Shown: positions 24,654 through 33,206, counted from the first letter of the stretch. The stretch: DNA of 36,121 bases from an uncultured Pelagibacteraceae bacterium (GCA_902557995.1 CACECL010000009.1:1-36121); one strand, 5' to 3'. Translations and numbers: made by a program. The notes: a model not told the origin generated them from the sequence alone.

Positions 24654-25028
24654 TTAGGACAAATCTATTGCAAACTTTTTTAAAGTTTCAATAGGCACAT
24701 ATTTAAGAGTGTTTTCGTGTGTTCTTTTCAAAAATATTGGACATCCTTTACCGGCTTCAACTGCTTTAGCATACCAACTAGCACACAAACACCATCCATC
24801 TCCATCTTTTAAACCTGGAAACCCAAATTCAGGATGTGGAGTAATCAAATCGTTACCTGCTTCTTTCATCCACTCTAAGCATTCGGTAGTAACTTTAGCA
24901 CAGACCGTATGAAGTCCATGATCATTCTCGTCAGTATTACAACAACCATCACGAAACCATCCTGTTAAAGGATCATTTGAACATTCCTCTAAGTCTTCAC
25001 CTAAGACATTTTTTTGTTTTTCACTCAT
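24654..25028 (-). CDS. DUF2237 family protein
   Basis: This 124-residue Cys-rich protein matches DUF2237: NVLGEDLEECSNDPLTGWFR (about residues 7-26), DGCCNT, HTVCAKVTTECLEWMKEAGN (about 39-58) and DGWCLCASWYAKAVEAG (about 76-92). The conserved cysteines suggest metal binding or redox, but no function is known. It follows hisI on the minus strand with no gap. Its 3' end meets that of ETF-QO. Confidence 0.9.
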   Translation of the reverse strand: MSEKQKNVLGEDLEECSNDPLTGWFRDGCCNTDENDHGLHTVCAKVTTECLEWMKEAGNDLITPHPEFGFPGLKDGDGWCLCASWYAKAVEAGKGCPIFLKRTHENTLKYVPIETLKKFAIDLS

Positions 25029-25496
25029 TTAAATTTTTGTTGGGTTTGGTTGTCCTTTATAAACTTCTTCTGGATCAAATTTTTTTTCTTTTTCAAGAAA
25101 TTTCATTTCAACTTTTCTTCCGTTATCAATTGGTCCTATTGGAATTGATCTATAAAAACATGATCTATATCCTACATGACAGCTAGCCCCATCACCTATA
25201 TCAACTGTTAACCATAAAGAGTCTTGATCATCATCAATTCTAATTTCTGTTACTTTTTGAGTAAAACCACTTGTTTTACCTTTGTGCCAAATAGCTTTTC
25301 TTGATCTGCTAAAATAGTGTGCTTCTTTTGTTTCAATTGTCTTTTTAAGAGCCTCTACATTCATATATCCATGCATTAAAATATCCTTTGTTTTTGAACA
25401 CATAGTTATGACAGGAATCAATCCATCATTATCAAATTTGGGTGATAGAAGATTTCCTTCTTCAATATCATAGATATTTTCTCTTTTTTTGAACAT
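25029..25496 (-). CDS. hisI: Phosphoribosyl-AMP cyclohydrolase
   Basis: This 155-residue monofunctional HisI carries HYFSRSRKAIWHKGKTSG (about residues 60-77), the metal-binding acidic run DDDQD (about 88-92) and GASCHVGYRSCFYR, with zinc-ligand Cys C106 and C113. It opens the adenine ring of phosphoribosyl-AMP in histidine synthesis. There is no HisE domain, as is usual in Alphaproteobacteria. It is divergent from folE across 77 bases that must hold both promoters; I see no strong consensus there. Confidence 0.95.
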   Translation of the reverse strand: MFKKRENIYDIEEGNLLSPKFDNDGLIPVITMCSKTKDILMHGYMNVEALKKTIETKEAHYFSRSRKAIWHKGKTSGFTQKVTEIRIDDDQDSLWLTVDIGDGASCHVGYRSCFYRSIPIGPIDNGRKVEMKFLEKEKKFDPEEVYKGQPNPTKI

Positions 25497-25573
25497 ACGG
25501 GGTGATTATTTAGCACATATCTAAATATATTAAATATTTTTAAATTGAGGTATTTACTGTATAAAAAGGCGCT

Positions 25574-26194
25574 ATGAAATTAGTAAAAGACACAGATAAC
25601 AATAATTTAGAAACAAAAAAGGTTTCAGATAAAGAGGCAGAAGAGGCTATTAGAACAATTTTGTCCTGGATGGGAGAAGATCCCAAAAGAGAAGGATTGC
25701 TGGAAACCCCTAAAAGAGTTGTAAAAGCATTTAAAGAATATTTTCAAGGCTATAACGAGGACGCAAATAAAGTGTTAGATAAAACTTTTGGTGATGTTGA
25801 AGGTTACAGTGACATGGTTGTTCAAAAAAATATTTCGGTGCAAAGTCACTGCGAACATCATATGGCTCCAATTATTGGAAAAGCTCATGTTGCCTATATA
25901 CCAAATGAAAGAGTTGTGGGATTAAGTAAAATTGCAAGAGTAGTTGAAATATTTTCAAAAAGATTACAAACGCAAGAAAGATTAACTGTTCAGATTGCAA
26001 ATTCTCTTATGGAAGCGTTAGATGCAAAAGGTGTAGCTGTTACAATAGATTCAACCCATCAGTGTATGACTATGAGGGGTATTAAAAAAGAACAAGCAAC
26101 AACTGTAACTAATTTTTACTTAGGTCAATTTAAAGAAGATCTGAGTTATCAAAATAGATATTTACGATTTATCAGCACTGAGTTAAAAGACTAG
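25574..26194 (+). CDS. folE: GTP cyclohydrolase I
   Basis: This 206-residue FolE has the zinc site C93 and H96 in HCEHHMAPI and C164 in HQCMTMRGI, plus GLSKIARVVEIFSKRLQTQE (about residues 116-135), all family signatures. It makes dihydroneopterin triphosphate, the first committed step of tetrahydrofolate synthesis. That fits a window rich in THF-dependent demethylases and a folate-type transporter. Its stop lies one base before the GTG start of the AcuI-like gene. Confidence 0.96.
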   Translation: MKLVKDTDNNNLETKKVSDKEAEEAIRTILSWMGEDPKREGLLETPKRVVKAFKEYFQGYNEDANKVLDKTFGDVEGYSDMVVQKNISVQSHCEHHMAPIIGKAHVAYIPNERVVGLSKIARVVEIFSKRLQTQERLTVQIANSLMEALDAKGVAVTIDSTHQCMTMRGIKKEQATTVTNFYLGQFKEDLSYQNRYLRFISTELKD

Positions 26195-26195
26195 T

Positions 26196-27197
26196 GTGTC
26201 TGACCAATTTAAAGCACTAATTCTTAATCAAGAGGGTGAAAACTTCTCACGTGAAGTTAAATCTATTGATAAAAGTTTTCTAAAGCATGGAGATGTAACT
26301 GTAAAAGTAGATTATTCTGACCTTAATTTTAAAGATGGAATGATTTTAAAAAACGGTGGACGATTAGTAAAAGAATTTCCACATATTCCAGGAATAGATT
26401 TTTCAGGAAAAGTAATTGAAAGTGAAAATTCAAAGTTTAAAGAAGGAGATGAGGTAATTTTAACCGGATTTAGAGTTGGAGAAATATTCTTTGGTGGATA
26501 TTCACAAATTGCAAAAGTAAATGCAGAATTTTTAGTAAAAAAACCAGATAGCTTAACAACTAAACAAGCCATGATTTTAGGTACTGCAGGTTTTACATCC
26601 TTAATGAGCGCTTTTGCAATTCAAGCAAGGGAAAGTATTTTATTAGGTGAAAAAGTTAATGATGTTTTAGTTACAGGTGCAACAGGAGGAGTTGGTAGTG
26701 TAGCAATCATGGCATTAACTAAATTAGGTTACAACGTTACTGCAGTAACTGGAAAAGATTCTAAGTCAGATTATTTAAAATTATTAGGTGCTAAAAACAT
26801 TATAAATAGGGCTGAATTTGATAAAGATCCAAGACCAATAGATAAGGGTTTATGGGATGGAGTAGTTGATACTGTAGGTGGAAAAATTTTAGCAAACGCA
26901 ATAGCTCAAACAAAATCAAATGGAATTATAGCAGTATGTGGAAATGCAAACAGTAATGAGCTTAACACAAATTTACTTCCTTTTATGTTAAGAGGTATTA
27001 AAGTTTGGGGAATGGACTCTGCTAATTGCAGTATCAAAAGAAGAGATTTTATTTGGGGTGAGGCATCAAAATTAATTGATTTTGATTTAATTGAAAAATC
27101 AGTTTTAACTGTTAGTTTAGAGGAATTAGTTGAGACTTATCCAAAAATTTTAAAAGGCGAAATTGCTGGAAGAGTGTTAGTTGATTTAAATAAATAA
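26196..27197 (+). CDS. acuI: AcuI-type acryloyl-CoA reductase (YhdH/MDR family)
   Basis: This 333-residue zinc-free medium-chain reductase starts at GTG. It has the YhdH/AcuI pattern: YSDLNFKDGMILKNGGR (about residues 40-56), FPHIPGIDFSGKV (about 60-72) and the NADPH-binding GATGGVGSVAI (about 160-170). AcuI reduces acryloyl-CoA to propionyl-CoA, detoxifying the acrylate made by DMSP lyases. The DddP-like gene in this window makes that role likely. A generic quinone oxidoreductase activity cannot be excluded by sequence alone. It sits between folE and a LysR regulator, overlapping the latter by one base. Confidence 0.8.
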   Translation: MSDQFKALILNQEGENFSREVKSIDKSFLKHGDVTVKVDYSDLNFKDGMILKNGGRLVKEFPHIPGIDFSGKVIESENSKFKEGDEVILTGFRVGEIFFGGYSQIAKVNAEFLVKKPDSLTTKQAMILGTAGFTSLMSAFAIQARESILLGEKVNDVLVTGATGGVGSVAIMALTKLGYNVTAVTGKDSKSDYLKLLGAKNIINRAEFDKDPRPIDKGLWDGVVDTVGGKILANAIAQTKSNGIIAVCGNANSNELNTNLLPFMLRGIKVWGMDSANCSIKRRDFIWGEASKLIDFDLIEKSVLTVSLEELVETYPKILKGEIAGRVLVDLNK

Positions 27198-28084
27198 TGG
27201 ATTGGGATAAATTAAAAATTTTTCATGCTGTAGCAGAAGCAGGTAGTTTTACGAATGCTACTGTTAATTTAAATCTTAGCCAATCTGCTATAAGTAGACA
27301 AATTCAATCTTTAGAGCAAGATTTAAAAGTTCAATTATTTGAAAGACATGCAAGAGGCTTAACCCTCACGCAAAATGGTGAATATGTTTTTAAAACTGCT
27401 CATGAGGTGATAAGCAAACTTAAAGAAGTTGAAACATCACTAGGTGATCAAAAGAGTAAACCAACAGGAAAATTAACAATCACAACTGTAAGAAGTTTTG
27501 GAACACACTGGTTAACACCAAGAATTCAAGAATTTATGACACTTAATCCAGAAATTGAGATTGAACTAGTTTTTGATGATAAAGAATTAGATTTGAGTAC
27601 TCGTCAAGCTGATATTGGAATTTTTATGAGAAGACCAAAACAGCTTAATTATATTCAGAAAAAATTAGTTGATATTAAGTATTATATTTATGGATCAAAT
27701 AAATACTTAGAAAAAAATGGGATGCCAAAAACAGTTAATGATTTAAACAAACATAAATTTATTTCATTTGGAAAAGGTGCTCCTTCGCCAGTTTATAATC
27801 CTGATTGGGCATTAAAAATAGGAATGCACGATGGGAAAAAAAGAAAATCTATTATGAAGGTTAATAGTGTAAGTGGTTTATTATATGGTGTTGAATCTGG
27901 AGTAGGGTTGGCAGCATTGCCAGAATATTTAGTATCAAATAGTAGTAGTATAATTAAAGTACTTCCAAAAGTAGAAGGACCAATAACAGAAGCACACTTT
28001 GTATACCCACAATCCTTGAAAAACACAGCAAGAGTTCAAGCTTTTAGAAACTTCTTGTTCAGTAAAATCGGCGACTGGAAATAA
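27197..28084 (+). CDS. LysR-family transcriptional regulator
   Basis: This 295-residue regulator has an N-terminal winged helix-turn-helix (DKLKIFHAVAEAGSFTNATV then LSQSAISRQIQSLEQDLK, about residues 4-44) and a LysR substrate-binding domain (about 90-290). Its ATG overlaps the acuI stop, so it is co-transcribed with folE-acuI and may respond to an acrylate or DMSP-related signal; the effector is unknown. No divergent target promoter lies next to it. The iron operon starts 123 bases downstream. Confidence 0.9.
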   Translation: MDWDKLKIFHAVAEAGSFTNATVNLNLSQSAISRQIQSLEQDLKVQLFERHARGLTLTQNGEYVFKTAHEVISKLKEVETSLGDQKSKPTGKLTITTVRSFGTHWLTPRIQEFMTLNPEIEIELVFDDKELDLSTRQADIGIFMRRPKQLNYIQKKLVDIKYYIYGSNKYLEKNGMPKTVNDLNKHKFISFGKGAPSPVYNPDWALKIGMHDGKKRKSIMKVNSVSGLLYGVESGVGLAALPEYLVSNSSSIIKVLPKVEGPITEAHFVYPQSLKNTARVQAFRNFLFSKIGDWK

Positions 28085-28142
28085 CAATTTCCACTATAAA
28101 TAGCATCAAAAAGTTCTTGTTTTCTGCGACAAAATATGCGAT

Positions 28143-28173
28143 TGATAATCATTCGCATTGAGAATAATTCTCA
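28143..28173 (+). promoter_or_regulatory. Tandem Fur boxes upstream of the ferric iron operon
   Basis: TGAGAATAATTCTCA (28159-28173) is a perfect 7-1-7 palindrome differing from the Fur consensus TGATAATNATTATCA at two positions. TGATAATCATTCGCA (28143-28157) matches it at 13 of 15 positions. The two are 16 bases apart, on the same helical side within about one and a half turns. The pair sits 35-65 bases before the iron-binding protein start, where a bound repressor would block transcription. Confidence 0.8.
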
Positions 28174-28207
28174 TTCGCAAACTAACTAGGGTAAAGAAAA
28201 GGATAAA

Positions 28208-29236
28208 ATGAAAAAAGTTACAATAATAAGTTTATTTGTTTCTTTAATAGTCTCGTCTTTTGCGATTGCAAATGAAGTAAATATCTTCAATGCAAGACAT
28301 TACAAGGCAGATAATGAGCTTTATAGCAAATTTACCAACAAAACTGGAATTAAAGTAAACCTTATTAATGGAAAGGCCAGTGCATTAGAAAAAAGAATGA
28401 TTGAAGAGGGGACTGACTCTTCAGCTGATCTTTATATCACTGCTGATGCTGGAAGATGTGGAGCTTTCAAAGCTAAAGGAATGACACAAAGTGGTTTGGT
28501 GTCTCCAACAATTAAATCTTCTGTTTCAAAAAATTTTAGAACTACACACTGGGTAGGAATAGCAAAAAGAGCAAGAATAATTTACTACTCACCAGAAAGA
28601 GTTAGTGGTGCTGAATTATCAGGATTAACATATGAAGGTCTAGCTGATCCAAAATGGAAAGGTAGATTAGTAATTAGAAAATCAAGTAACATTTATAACA
28701 AGTCACTTGTAGCTTCATTAATTGAAAATAATGGAAAGAAAGCTGCTGCTGAATGGTCTAAAGGAGTTGTTTCTAATATGGCAAGAACACCAAAAGGAAA
28801 TGACAGAGCTCAAATTATGGCGGTTGCGGCTGGAGAAGCCGATATCGCTGTGGCAAATACTTATTACTTGGCACTTATGCTATCTGGTAATAAAGGAGCA
28901 GAGCAACAAGCGGCTGCTAAAAAAGTTAAGGCATTTTTTCCTAATCAAAATGATAGAGGAACACACATGAATATTAGTTGTGCAGCTTTAGTTAAAGGAG
29001 CTCCTAATAAGGCAAATGCTATCACTCTTGTTGACTTTTTATTATCACCAGAGGCTCAAGAACATTTTACAAATAATACTTTTGAGTTTCCAATGATAGC
29101 TGGGGTATCTCCAAATCCATTAGTAGTGAATAATTTAGGATTAGATTTTAAACAAGATTTAACAACTAAAGTTTCAAGCTATGGAAAAAATCAAGCTGCT
29201 GCATTAGAGGTAATGACAGCTGCTGGATGGAAGTAA
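28208..29236 (+). CDS. fbpA: Ferric iron ABC transporter substrate-binding protein (FbpA/FutA family)
   Basis: This 342-residue periplasmic protein starts after an AAGGA site. Residues 1-21 form a signal peptide, with AIAN at the cleavage point. The mature start EVNIFNARHYKADNELYSKF is typical of class II ferric-binding proteins. The later IIYYSPERVSG (about residues 133-143) and AVANTYYLALM (about 212-222) provide the paired tyrosines that bind Fe(III). It captures ferric iron for the permease and ATPase downstream and lies behind tandem Fur boxes. Confidence 0.92.
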   Translation: MKKVTIISLFVSLIVSSFAIANEVNIFNARHYKADNELYSKFTNKTGIKVNLINGKASALEKRMIEEGTDSSADLYITADAGRCGAFKAKGMTQSGLVSPTIKSSVSKNFRTTHWVGIAKRARIIYYSPERVSGAELSGLTYEGLADPKWKGRLVIRKSSNIYNKSLVASLIENNGKKAAAEWSKGVVSNMARTPKGNDRAQIMAVAAGEADIAVANTYYLALMLSGNKGAEQQAAAKKVKAFFPNQNDRGTHMNISCAALVKGAPNKANAITLVDFLLSPEAQEHFTNNTFEFPMIAGVSPNPLVVNNLGLDFKQDLTTKVSSYGKNQAAALEVMTAAGWK

Positions 29237-29243
29237 GGAAAAA

Positions 29244-29438
29244 GTGAGAAAGAATTTATTTAATTTTAATTTAGACATTTCTCCAGGCAAAAGTGGTTCT
29301 CTAGAGGGTCAGATAACTTGTGAGCCATGCTTGTCACAATGTGAAAAAATTAAAAAAAAAATAAATAATAGAAAATTATCTGAGATCGAAAATGATGATA
29401 TTGATCGTGTCATTAATGTTTTTGATCTTAAAAGTTAA
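29244..29438 (+). CDS. 64-residue CxxCxxxC miniprotein inside the iron operon
   Basis: A GTG-started ORF of 64 codons with a GGAAAAA site just before it begins seven bases after the fbpA stop. It contains C26, C29 and C33 (TCEPCLSQC) near the middle and an acidic/basic C-terminal half. No signal peptide or membrane helix is visible, so it would be cytoplasmic. The Cys pattern could hold iron, zinc or an iron-sulfur cluster. Its position between the binding protein and the permease, under the same Fur control, suggests iron handling. The family is not recognised. Confidence 0.6.
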   Translation: MRKNLFNFNLDISPGKSGSLEGQITCEPCLSQCEKIKKKINNRKLSEIENDDIDRVINVFDLKS

Positions 29439-29446
29439 TTTTCAAA

Positions 29447-29512
29447 AAGTGAACATAACTCAATAGTTATTTACCCTACTATTGATTATGTTCACTTGAA
29501 CAAAAGGGTAAA
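29447..29512 (+). promoter_or_regulatory. Long hairpin with loop complementary to the permease ribosome binding site
   Basis: AAGTGAACATAACTCAATAGT (29447-29467) pairs with 29478-29497 over 20 bp with one bulged base. The 10-base loop contains TTTACCCT (29470-29477), the exact complement of AGGGTAAA (29505-29512), which is the Shine-Dalgarno region of the permease. Both pairings cannot easily form together, because seven bases would have to span a 20-bp stem, so two alternative structures are likely. There is no U-tract, hence no simple terminator. A role in lowering permease translation relative to fbpA is inferred. Confidence 0.6.
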
Positions 29513-29513
29513 A

Positions 29514-31142
29514 ATGTATATAAAAAAAATTAATTTTTGGTTTTTAAGTTCTTTATTGGTATCAATTTTTGTTGCCATACCAATTGTTACTGTATTTACT
29601 AGTTTTTTTGAGGATACATCAAATTATTATCAAATTCTAAAAGATACCTTTTTGTTTGAATATATTTTTAATTCATTAGTTTTACTGATTAGTGTTTTAG
29701 TTTTAACTTTTTTAATTGGAACCAGTACGGCTTATTTGGTTTCATTTTATAAATTTCCTTTTAGTAATTTTTTTAAATGGGCACTTATATTATCTTTTGC
29801 TGTACCTCCTTATATTTACGCATATTCTTTGACAGCTTTCTTTGAAAATTATGGAACTTTATATTCGATTTTGAAAAATTTGTTTGGAGAAGCAAATTTT
29901 AATCAAAGCATACCAAAGTTTGATGGTCTGATAGGGGCTGTACTTTCTCTATCTTTTTCACTGTTTGCTTATGTTTATATTCTCTCAAGAGCATCGTTTC
30001 AGTATCAATCTCAAAATTTAATTGATTTAGGTAGAAATTTAGGATTTTCAAAAGCAAAATCCTTTTATTCCTTAATTTTACCTGCCGCTAGACCAGCAAT
30101 TGTTGCAGGCCTTTCTCTAGTTGCGATGGAAACTTTAGCTGAATTTGGGGCAGTTGATTTCTTTTCTATAAATACTTTAACAACAGGCATTTACAATTCT
30201 TGGATTACATTTGATGACTTAGCTTTCTCAAACAGGATATCTTTTTTTCTTCTTTTATTCATTTTTGCAATATTTATTTTAGAAAATTTATCTAGAAAGA
30301 AGGCAAGATATCACGCAAATACTAAAGGAGGATTTAAACAAAAAGAAAAAATCCAACTATCAGGAAGTAAAGCATTTTTAGCGTTCTCAATTTGCTTCGT
30401 AGTTTTTTTCTTAAGTTTTTTATTTCCACTAAGTCAAATGCTTTATTGGACATTAAAATTTCCTGAAAATCTTTTTGATATTTCAGTAGTAACTTTAACA
30501 TTAAACACCTTGTACTTGGTGTTGTTATCAAGCTTAGTTTTAATAATTTTTTCTTTAATTTCTAATTATGGAAATAGAGTTTCTAAAAATAAAACTTTAA
30601 ACGTTTTATCTACTTTATCTATTTCTGGTTATGCAATTCCAGGAGTAATTTTAGCAGTAGCATTTATAACTTTTATTGCTTGGTTTGATGACAATGTTGT
30701 AAAAGCACTAGGTTTTTTATCTATTAAAAAAATGTTTATTGGTTCCATTCTAGGACTTGTCTTAGTTTATTTTGTAAGATTCTATTCTTTAGCTTTTAAT
30801 GGAATAAAATCTGGTTATGAAAAAATAAATATTTCTGTTGATGAAAGTTCATATTTACTTGGTTACTCTAAAAAGAAAACTTTTATGAATATTCATGTAC
30901 CTTTCTTAAGAAATTCTCTTTTATTTGTTGGAATATTAATTTCTTTAGAAATAATAAGAGAATTGCCAATCACTTTGATTTTAAGACCTTTTAATTTTGA
31001 AACATTTGCAACTACAGCTTATATATCTGCTTCAGAAGACTTATTAGAAGCCGCAGCTGTTCCTTCATTATTTTTAATTTTGATTGCAACTCTATTTATA
31101 ATGCTTACATCTAAATATATACTGAGGGAAAATGAACGATAG
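29514..31142 (+). CDS. fbpB: Ferric iron ABC transporter permease (FbpB family)
   Basis: This protein has 542 residues, counted from ATG 29514, which has an AAGGG site six bases upstream; the TTG at 29496 overlaps the hairpin arm and is less likely. It is a duplicated permease with about 12 transmembrane helices and two EAA loops (NLGFSKAKSFYSLILPAARP, about residues 179-198, and YLLGYSKKKTFMNIHVPFLR, about 442-461), typical of FbpB-type ferric transporters. It overlaps the ATPase start by 11 bases. Confidence 0.88.
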   Translation: MYIKKINFWFLSSLLVSIFVAIPIVTVFTSFFEDTSNYYQILKDTFLFEYIFNSLVLLISVLVLTFLIGTSTAYLVSFYKFPFSNFFKWALILSFAVPPYIYAYSLTAFFENYGTLYSILKNLFGEANFNQSIPKFDGLIGAVLSLSFSLFAYVYILSRASFQYQSQNLIDLGRNLGFSKAKSFYSLILPAARPAIVAGLSLVAMETLAEFGAVDFFSINTLTTGIYNSWITFDDLAFSNRISFFLLLFIFAIFILENLSRKKARYHANTKGGFKQKEKIQLSGSKAFLAFSICFVVFFLSFLFPLSQMLYWTLKFPENLFDISVVTLTLNTLYLVLLSSLVLIIFSLISNYGNRVSKNKTLNVLSTLSISGYAIPGVILAVAFITFIAWFDDNVVKALGFLSIKKMFIGSILGLVLVYFVRFYSLAFNGIKSGYEKINISVDESSYLLGYSKKKTFMNIHVPFLRNSLLFVGILISLEIIRELPITLILRPFNFETFATTAYISASEDLLEAAAVPSLFLILIATLFIMLTSKYILRENER

Positions 31143-32193
31143 TTATTTTGAGATTAAAAATGTTGATTTCACAATAGGTGGAAAGATCAAAGTCAAGAAC
31201 GCATCTTTTGCGATTGAAAATGAAGGGGATACTTTGTGTATTCTTGGTCCTTCAGGAATTGGAAAAACTACAATACTTAGAACTATAGCTGGTTTAGAAA
31301 AAATTGATAAAGGTTCAATAAAATTAAACGGTAAACTATTATCGTCTAAAGATAAAAATATAGAACCTGAAGACAGAAACGTATCTTTAGCTTTTCAGGA
31401 CAACAGTTTATTTCCTCATTACACAGTTGAAAAAAATATTTTATTAGGCGCTGAGAGAAATAAAGGAAAAAGAAAGAAAAAGCTTAGTTTTAAAGAGATT
31501 GTAGATTTTCTTGATATAGAAAAAATATTACCAAAATATCCTCATGAAATTAGTGCAGGGGAGGCGCAAAGAGCGTCACTAGCAAGATCGCTATTAACTC
31601 AACCTGACCTTTTACTTTTAGATGAGCCGCTATCCAATGTAGATCAAAGTTTTAAAGAAGAAATTCAAGTAAGATTAAAAAAAATATTAAGTAAATTAAA
31701 AATTACAACAATAATAGTTACTCATGACTCTTACGAAGCTTTTTATCTTGGTACCAAATGTGCAATTATATTAGATGGTCAAATTAAACAGTTTGATGAT
31801 CCTTATAATGTTTATCATTTTCCAAATTCAGTCGAAGTAGTAAATTTTTTAAATCGGGGAATATTAATTCCAGCAAAAGTAACAGGAGAAAATTCTTTAG
31901 AAAATGAGGATCTTGGAACAATTAAAGGTAATTTTATTAAGCATTATCCAAAAGGTTCAAAAGTACAATTATTATTACAACCAGAAGACCTTGAGCATGA
32001 CGATAAAAGTAATCTAAAGCTAGAAGTAGTAGATCGAAAATTTAGAGGAACAAACTTTATCTATACTTTAAAAACCAACAGCGATTTATTAATACCAGTT
32101 TTTGTTCATTCTCATCACGAACATCAACATGAAGCTGACGAAAAGTTTGGAATTAAAAGACCGATTAATATTGATCACATAGTTTGTTTTTAA
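31132..32193 (+). CDS. fbpC: Ferric iron ABC transporter ATP-binding protein (FbpC family)
   Basis: This 353-residue ATPase has Walker A GPSGIGKTT (residues 39-47), Q-loop FQD (88-90), an altered signature SAGEAQRASLARSL (141-154, instead of LSGGQ), Walker B LLLLDEP (160-166) and the H-loop H198 in VTHD. A C-terminal domain of about 110 residues follows, as in FbpC/PotA proteins, and ends in a His-rich stretch SHHEHQHE (about residues 325-332) that could bind metal. It drives the ferric permease. Confidence 0.9.
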   Translation: MNDSYFEIKNVDFTIGGKIKVKNASFAIENEGDTLCILGPSGIGKTTILRTIAGLEKIDKGSIKLNGKLLSSKDKNIEPEDRNVSLAFQDNSLFPHYTVEKNILLGAERNKGKRKKKLSFKEIVDFLDIEKILPKYPHEISAGEAQRASLARSLLTQPDLLLLDEPLSNVDQSFKEEIQVRLKKILSKLKITTIIVTHDSYEAFYLGTKCAIILDGQIKQFDDPYNVYHFPNSVEVVNFLNRGILIPAKVTGENSLENEDLGTIKGNFIKHYPKGSKVQLLLQPEDLEHDDKSNLKLEVVDRKFRGTNFIYTLKTNSDLLIPVFVHSHHEHQHEADEKFGIKRPINIDHIVCF

Positions 32194-32205
32194 TAAAACA
32201 AGCAA

Positions 32206-32892
32206 ATGCTTACCAAAAAACAATTATTTACTCGAGGTATGTTGGATATTTCTCCACACATGCTCTCTGTTATTCCATTTGGAATAATTTGTGGAGCAAT
32301 CGGTGTTGAACTTGGATTTCACCCGTATTTGGTCTATGCAATGTCTTTTATTATTTTTGGAGGAGCCTCACAAATAGTTTTTTTACAATTGCTGTCAGGA
32401 GGTGCATCTAGTTTAGTTGCAGTTGCTTCTGTTGGAATTATAAATTCCAGACATTTATTATATGGAGCTGTTTTATCTGAATATTTAGAAAAATTATCTT
32501 TTATTAAAAAATTGTTAATTTCATATGTAGTTGTAGATCAAGGCTTTGCAGAGTCTAATAAGTTTTTCAAAAAAAATAGAAGTGAAGAATTTTTACATTA
32601 TCATTTAATTGGTACTGGCTGCACAATGTGGGTTTGTTGGCAAATTGCAACCTTATCAGGTATTGTGTTAGGATCATTTGTTCCAGAGGAACTCGGATTA
32701 AAATTTGCAATTCCTTTAACGTTTATAGCAATTGTTGTTCAAGATTTAAAAAAATTAGACCATGTAATTGTAATGATTACTTGTGGTTTGAGTTCACTGT
32801 TATTTTTTGATGCGCCATTTAAATCTTACATAATTATTTCACCGATAATTGCTTTATTTGTAGCTGCACTATTATTGAGGTTAAAAAAATGA
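32206..32892 (+). CDS. azlC: AzlC-family branched-chain amino acid exporter subunit
   Basis: This 228-residue membrane protein has about six to seven helices. MLDISPHMLSVIPFGIICGA (about residues 12-31), FGGASQIVFLQLLSGGAS (about 51-68) and NSRHLLYGAVLSE (about 80-92) are AzlC signatures. With AzlD it forms a permease that exports branched-chain or related amino acids. The stop overlaps azlD by four bases (ATGA). Confidence 0.93.
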   Translation: MLTKKQLFTRGMLDISPHMLSVIPFGIICGAIGVELGFHPYLVYAMSFIIFGGASQIVFLQLLSGGASSLVAVASVGIINSRHLLYGAVLSEYLEKLSFIKKLLISYVVVDQGFAESNKFFKKNRSEEFLHYHLIGTGCTMWVCWQIATLSGIVLGSFVPEELGLKFAIPLTFIAIVVQDLKKLDHVIVMITCGLSSLLFFDAPFKSYIIISPIIALFVAALLLRLKK

Positions 32893-33206
32893 CGCTTACC
32901 GCAATAATTTTTGCTGGAATATTAACTTACTTTACTAGAATGACTATGATCGCTTTAATAAGTAGAGATATGTTGGGAGAAAAAATTAAAGCAGTGTTGG
33001 AATATGTTCCTTCTGCAGTATTCCCAGCAATAATATTTCCAGGAATATTTATAAATGATTTTGGAACTTTTATAGAAATGAATGATCCTAAAATTTTTGG
33101 AGCATTAGTTGCTGTAATTGTAGGTTATTTCTCAAAAAATATTATTGCAACAATATCAGCTGGCTTAATCTCTTATTGGTTTTTAATATTTGTTGTTTTT
33201 AGTTAG
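32889..33206 (+). CDS. azlD: AzlD-family branched-chain amino acid exporter subunit
   Basis: This 105-residue protein with four hydrophobic segments is the normal partner of AzlC. TYFTRMTMIALISRDMLGEK (about residues 13-32) and VLEYVPSAVFPAIIFPGIF (about 36-54) match the family. It overlaps the end of the convergent ETHE1-type gene by eight bases. Confidence 0.92.
   Translation: MTLTAIIFAGILTYFTRMTMIALISRDMLGEKIKAVLEYVPSAVFPAIIFPGIFINDFGTFIEMNDPKIFGALVAVIVGYFSKNIIATISAGLISYWFLIFVVFS

Noticed and set aside
29496-29513. TTG start adding six residues to the iron permease
   Set aside because: It falls on the hairpin arm and has no ribosome binding site; ATG 29514 has AAGGG at a good distance.
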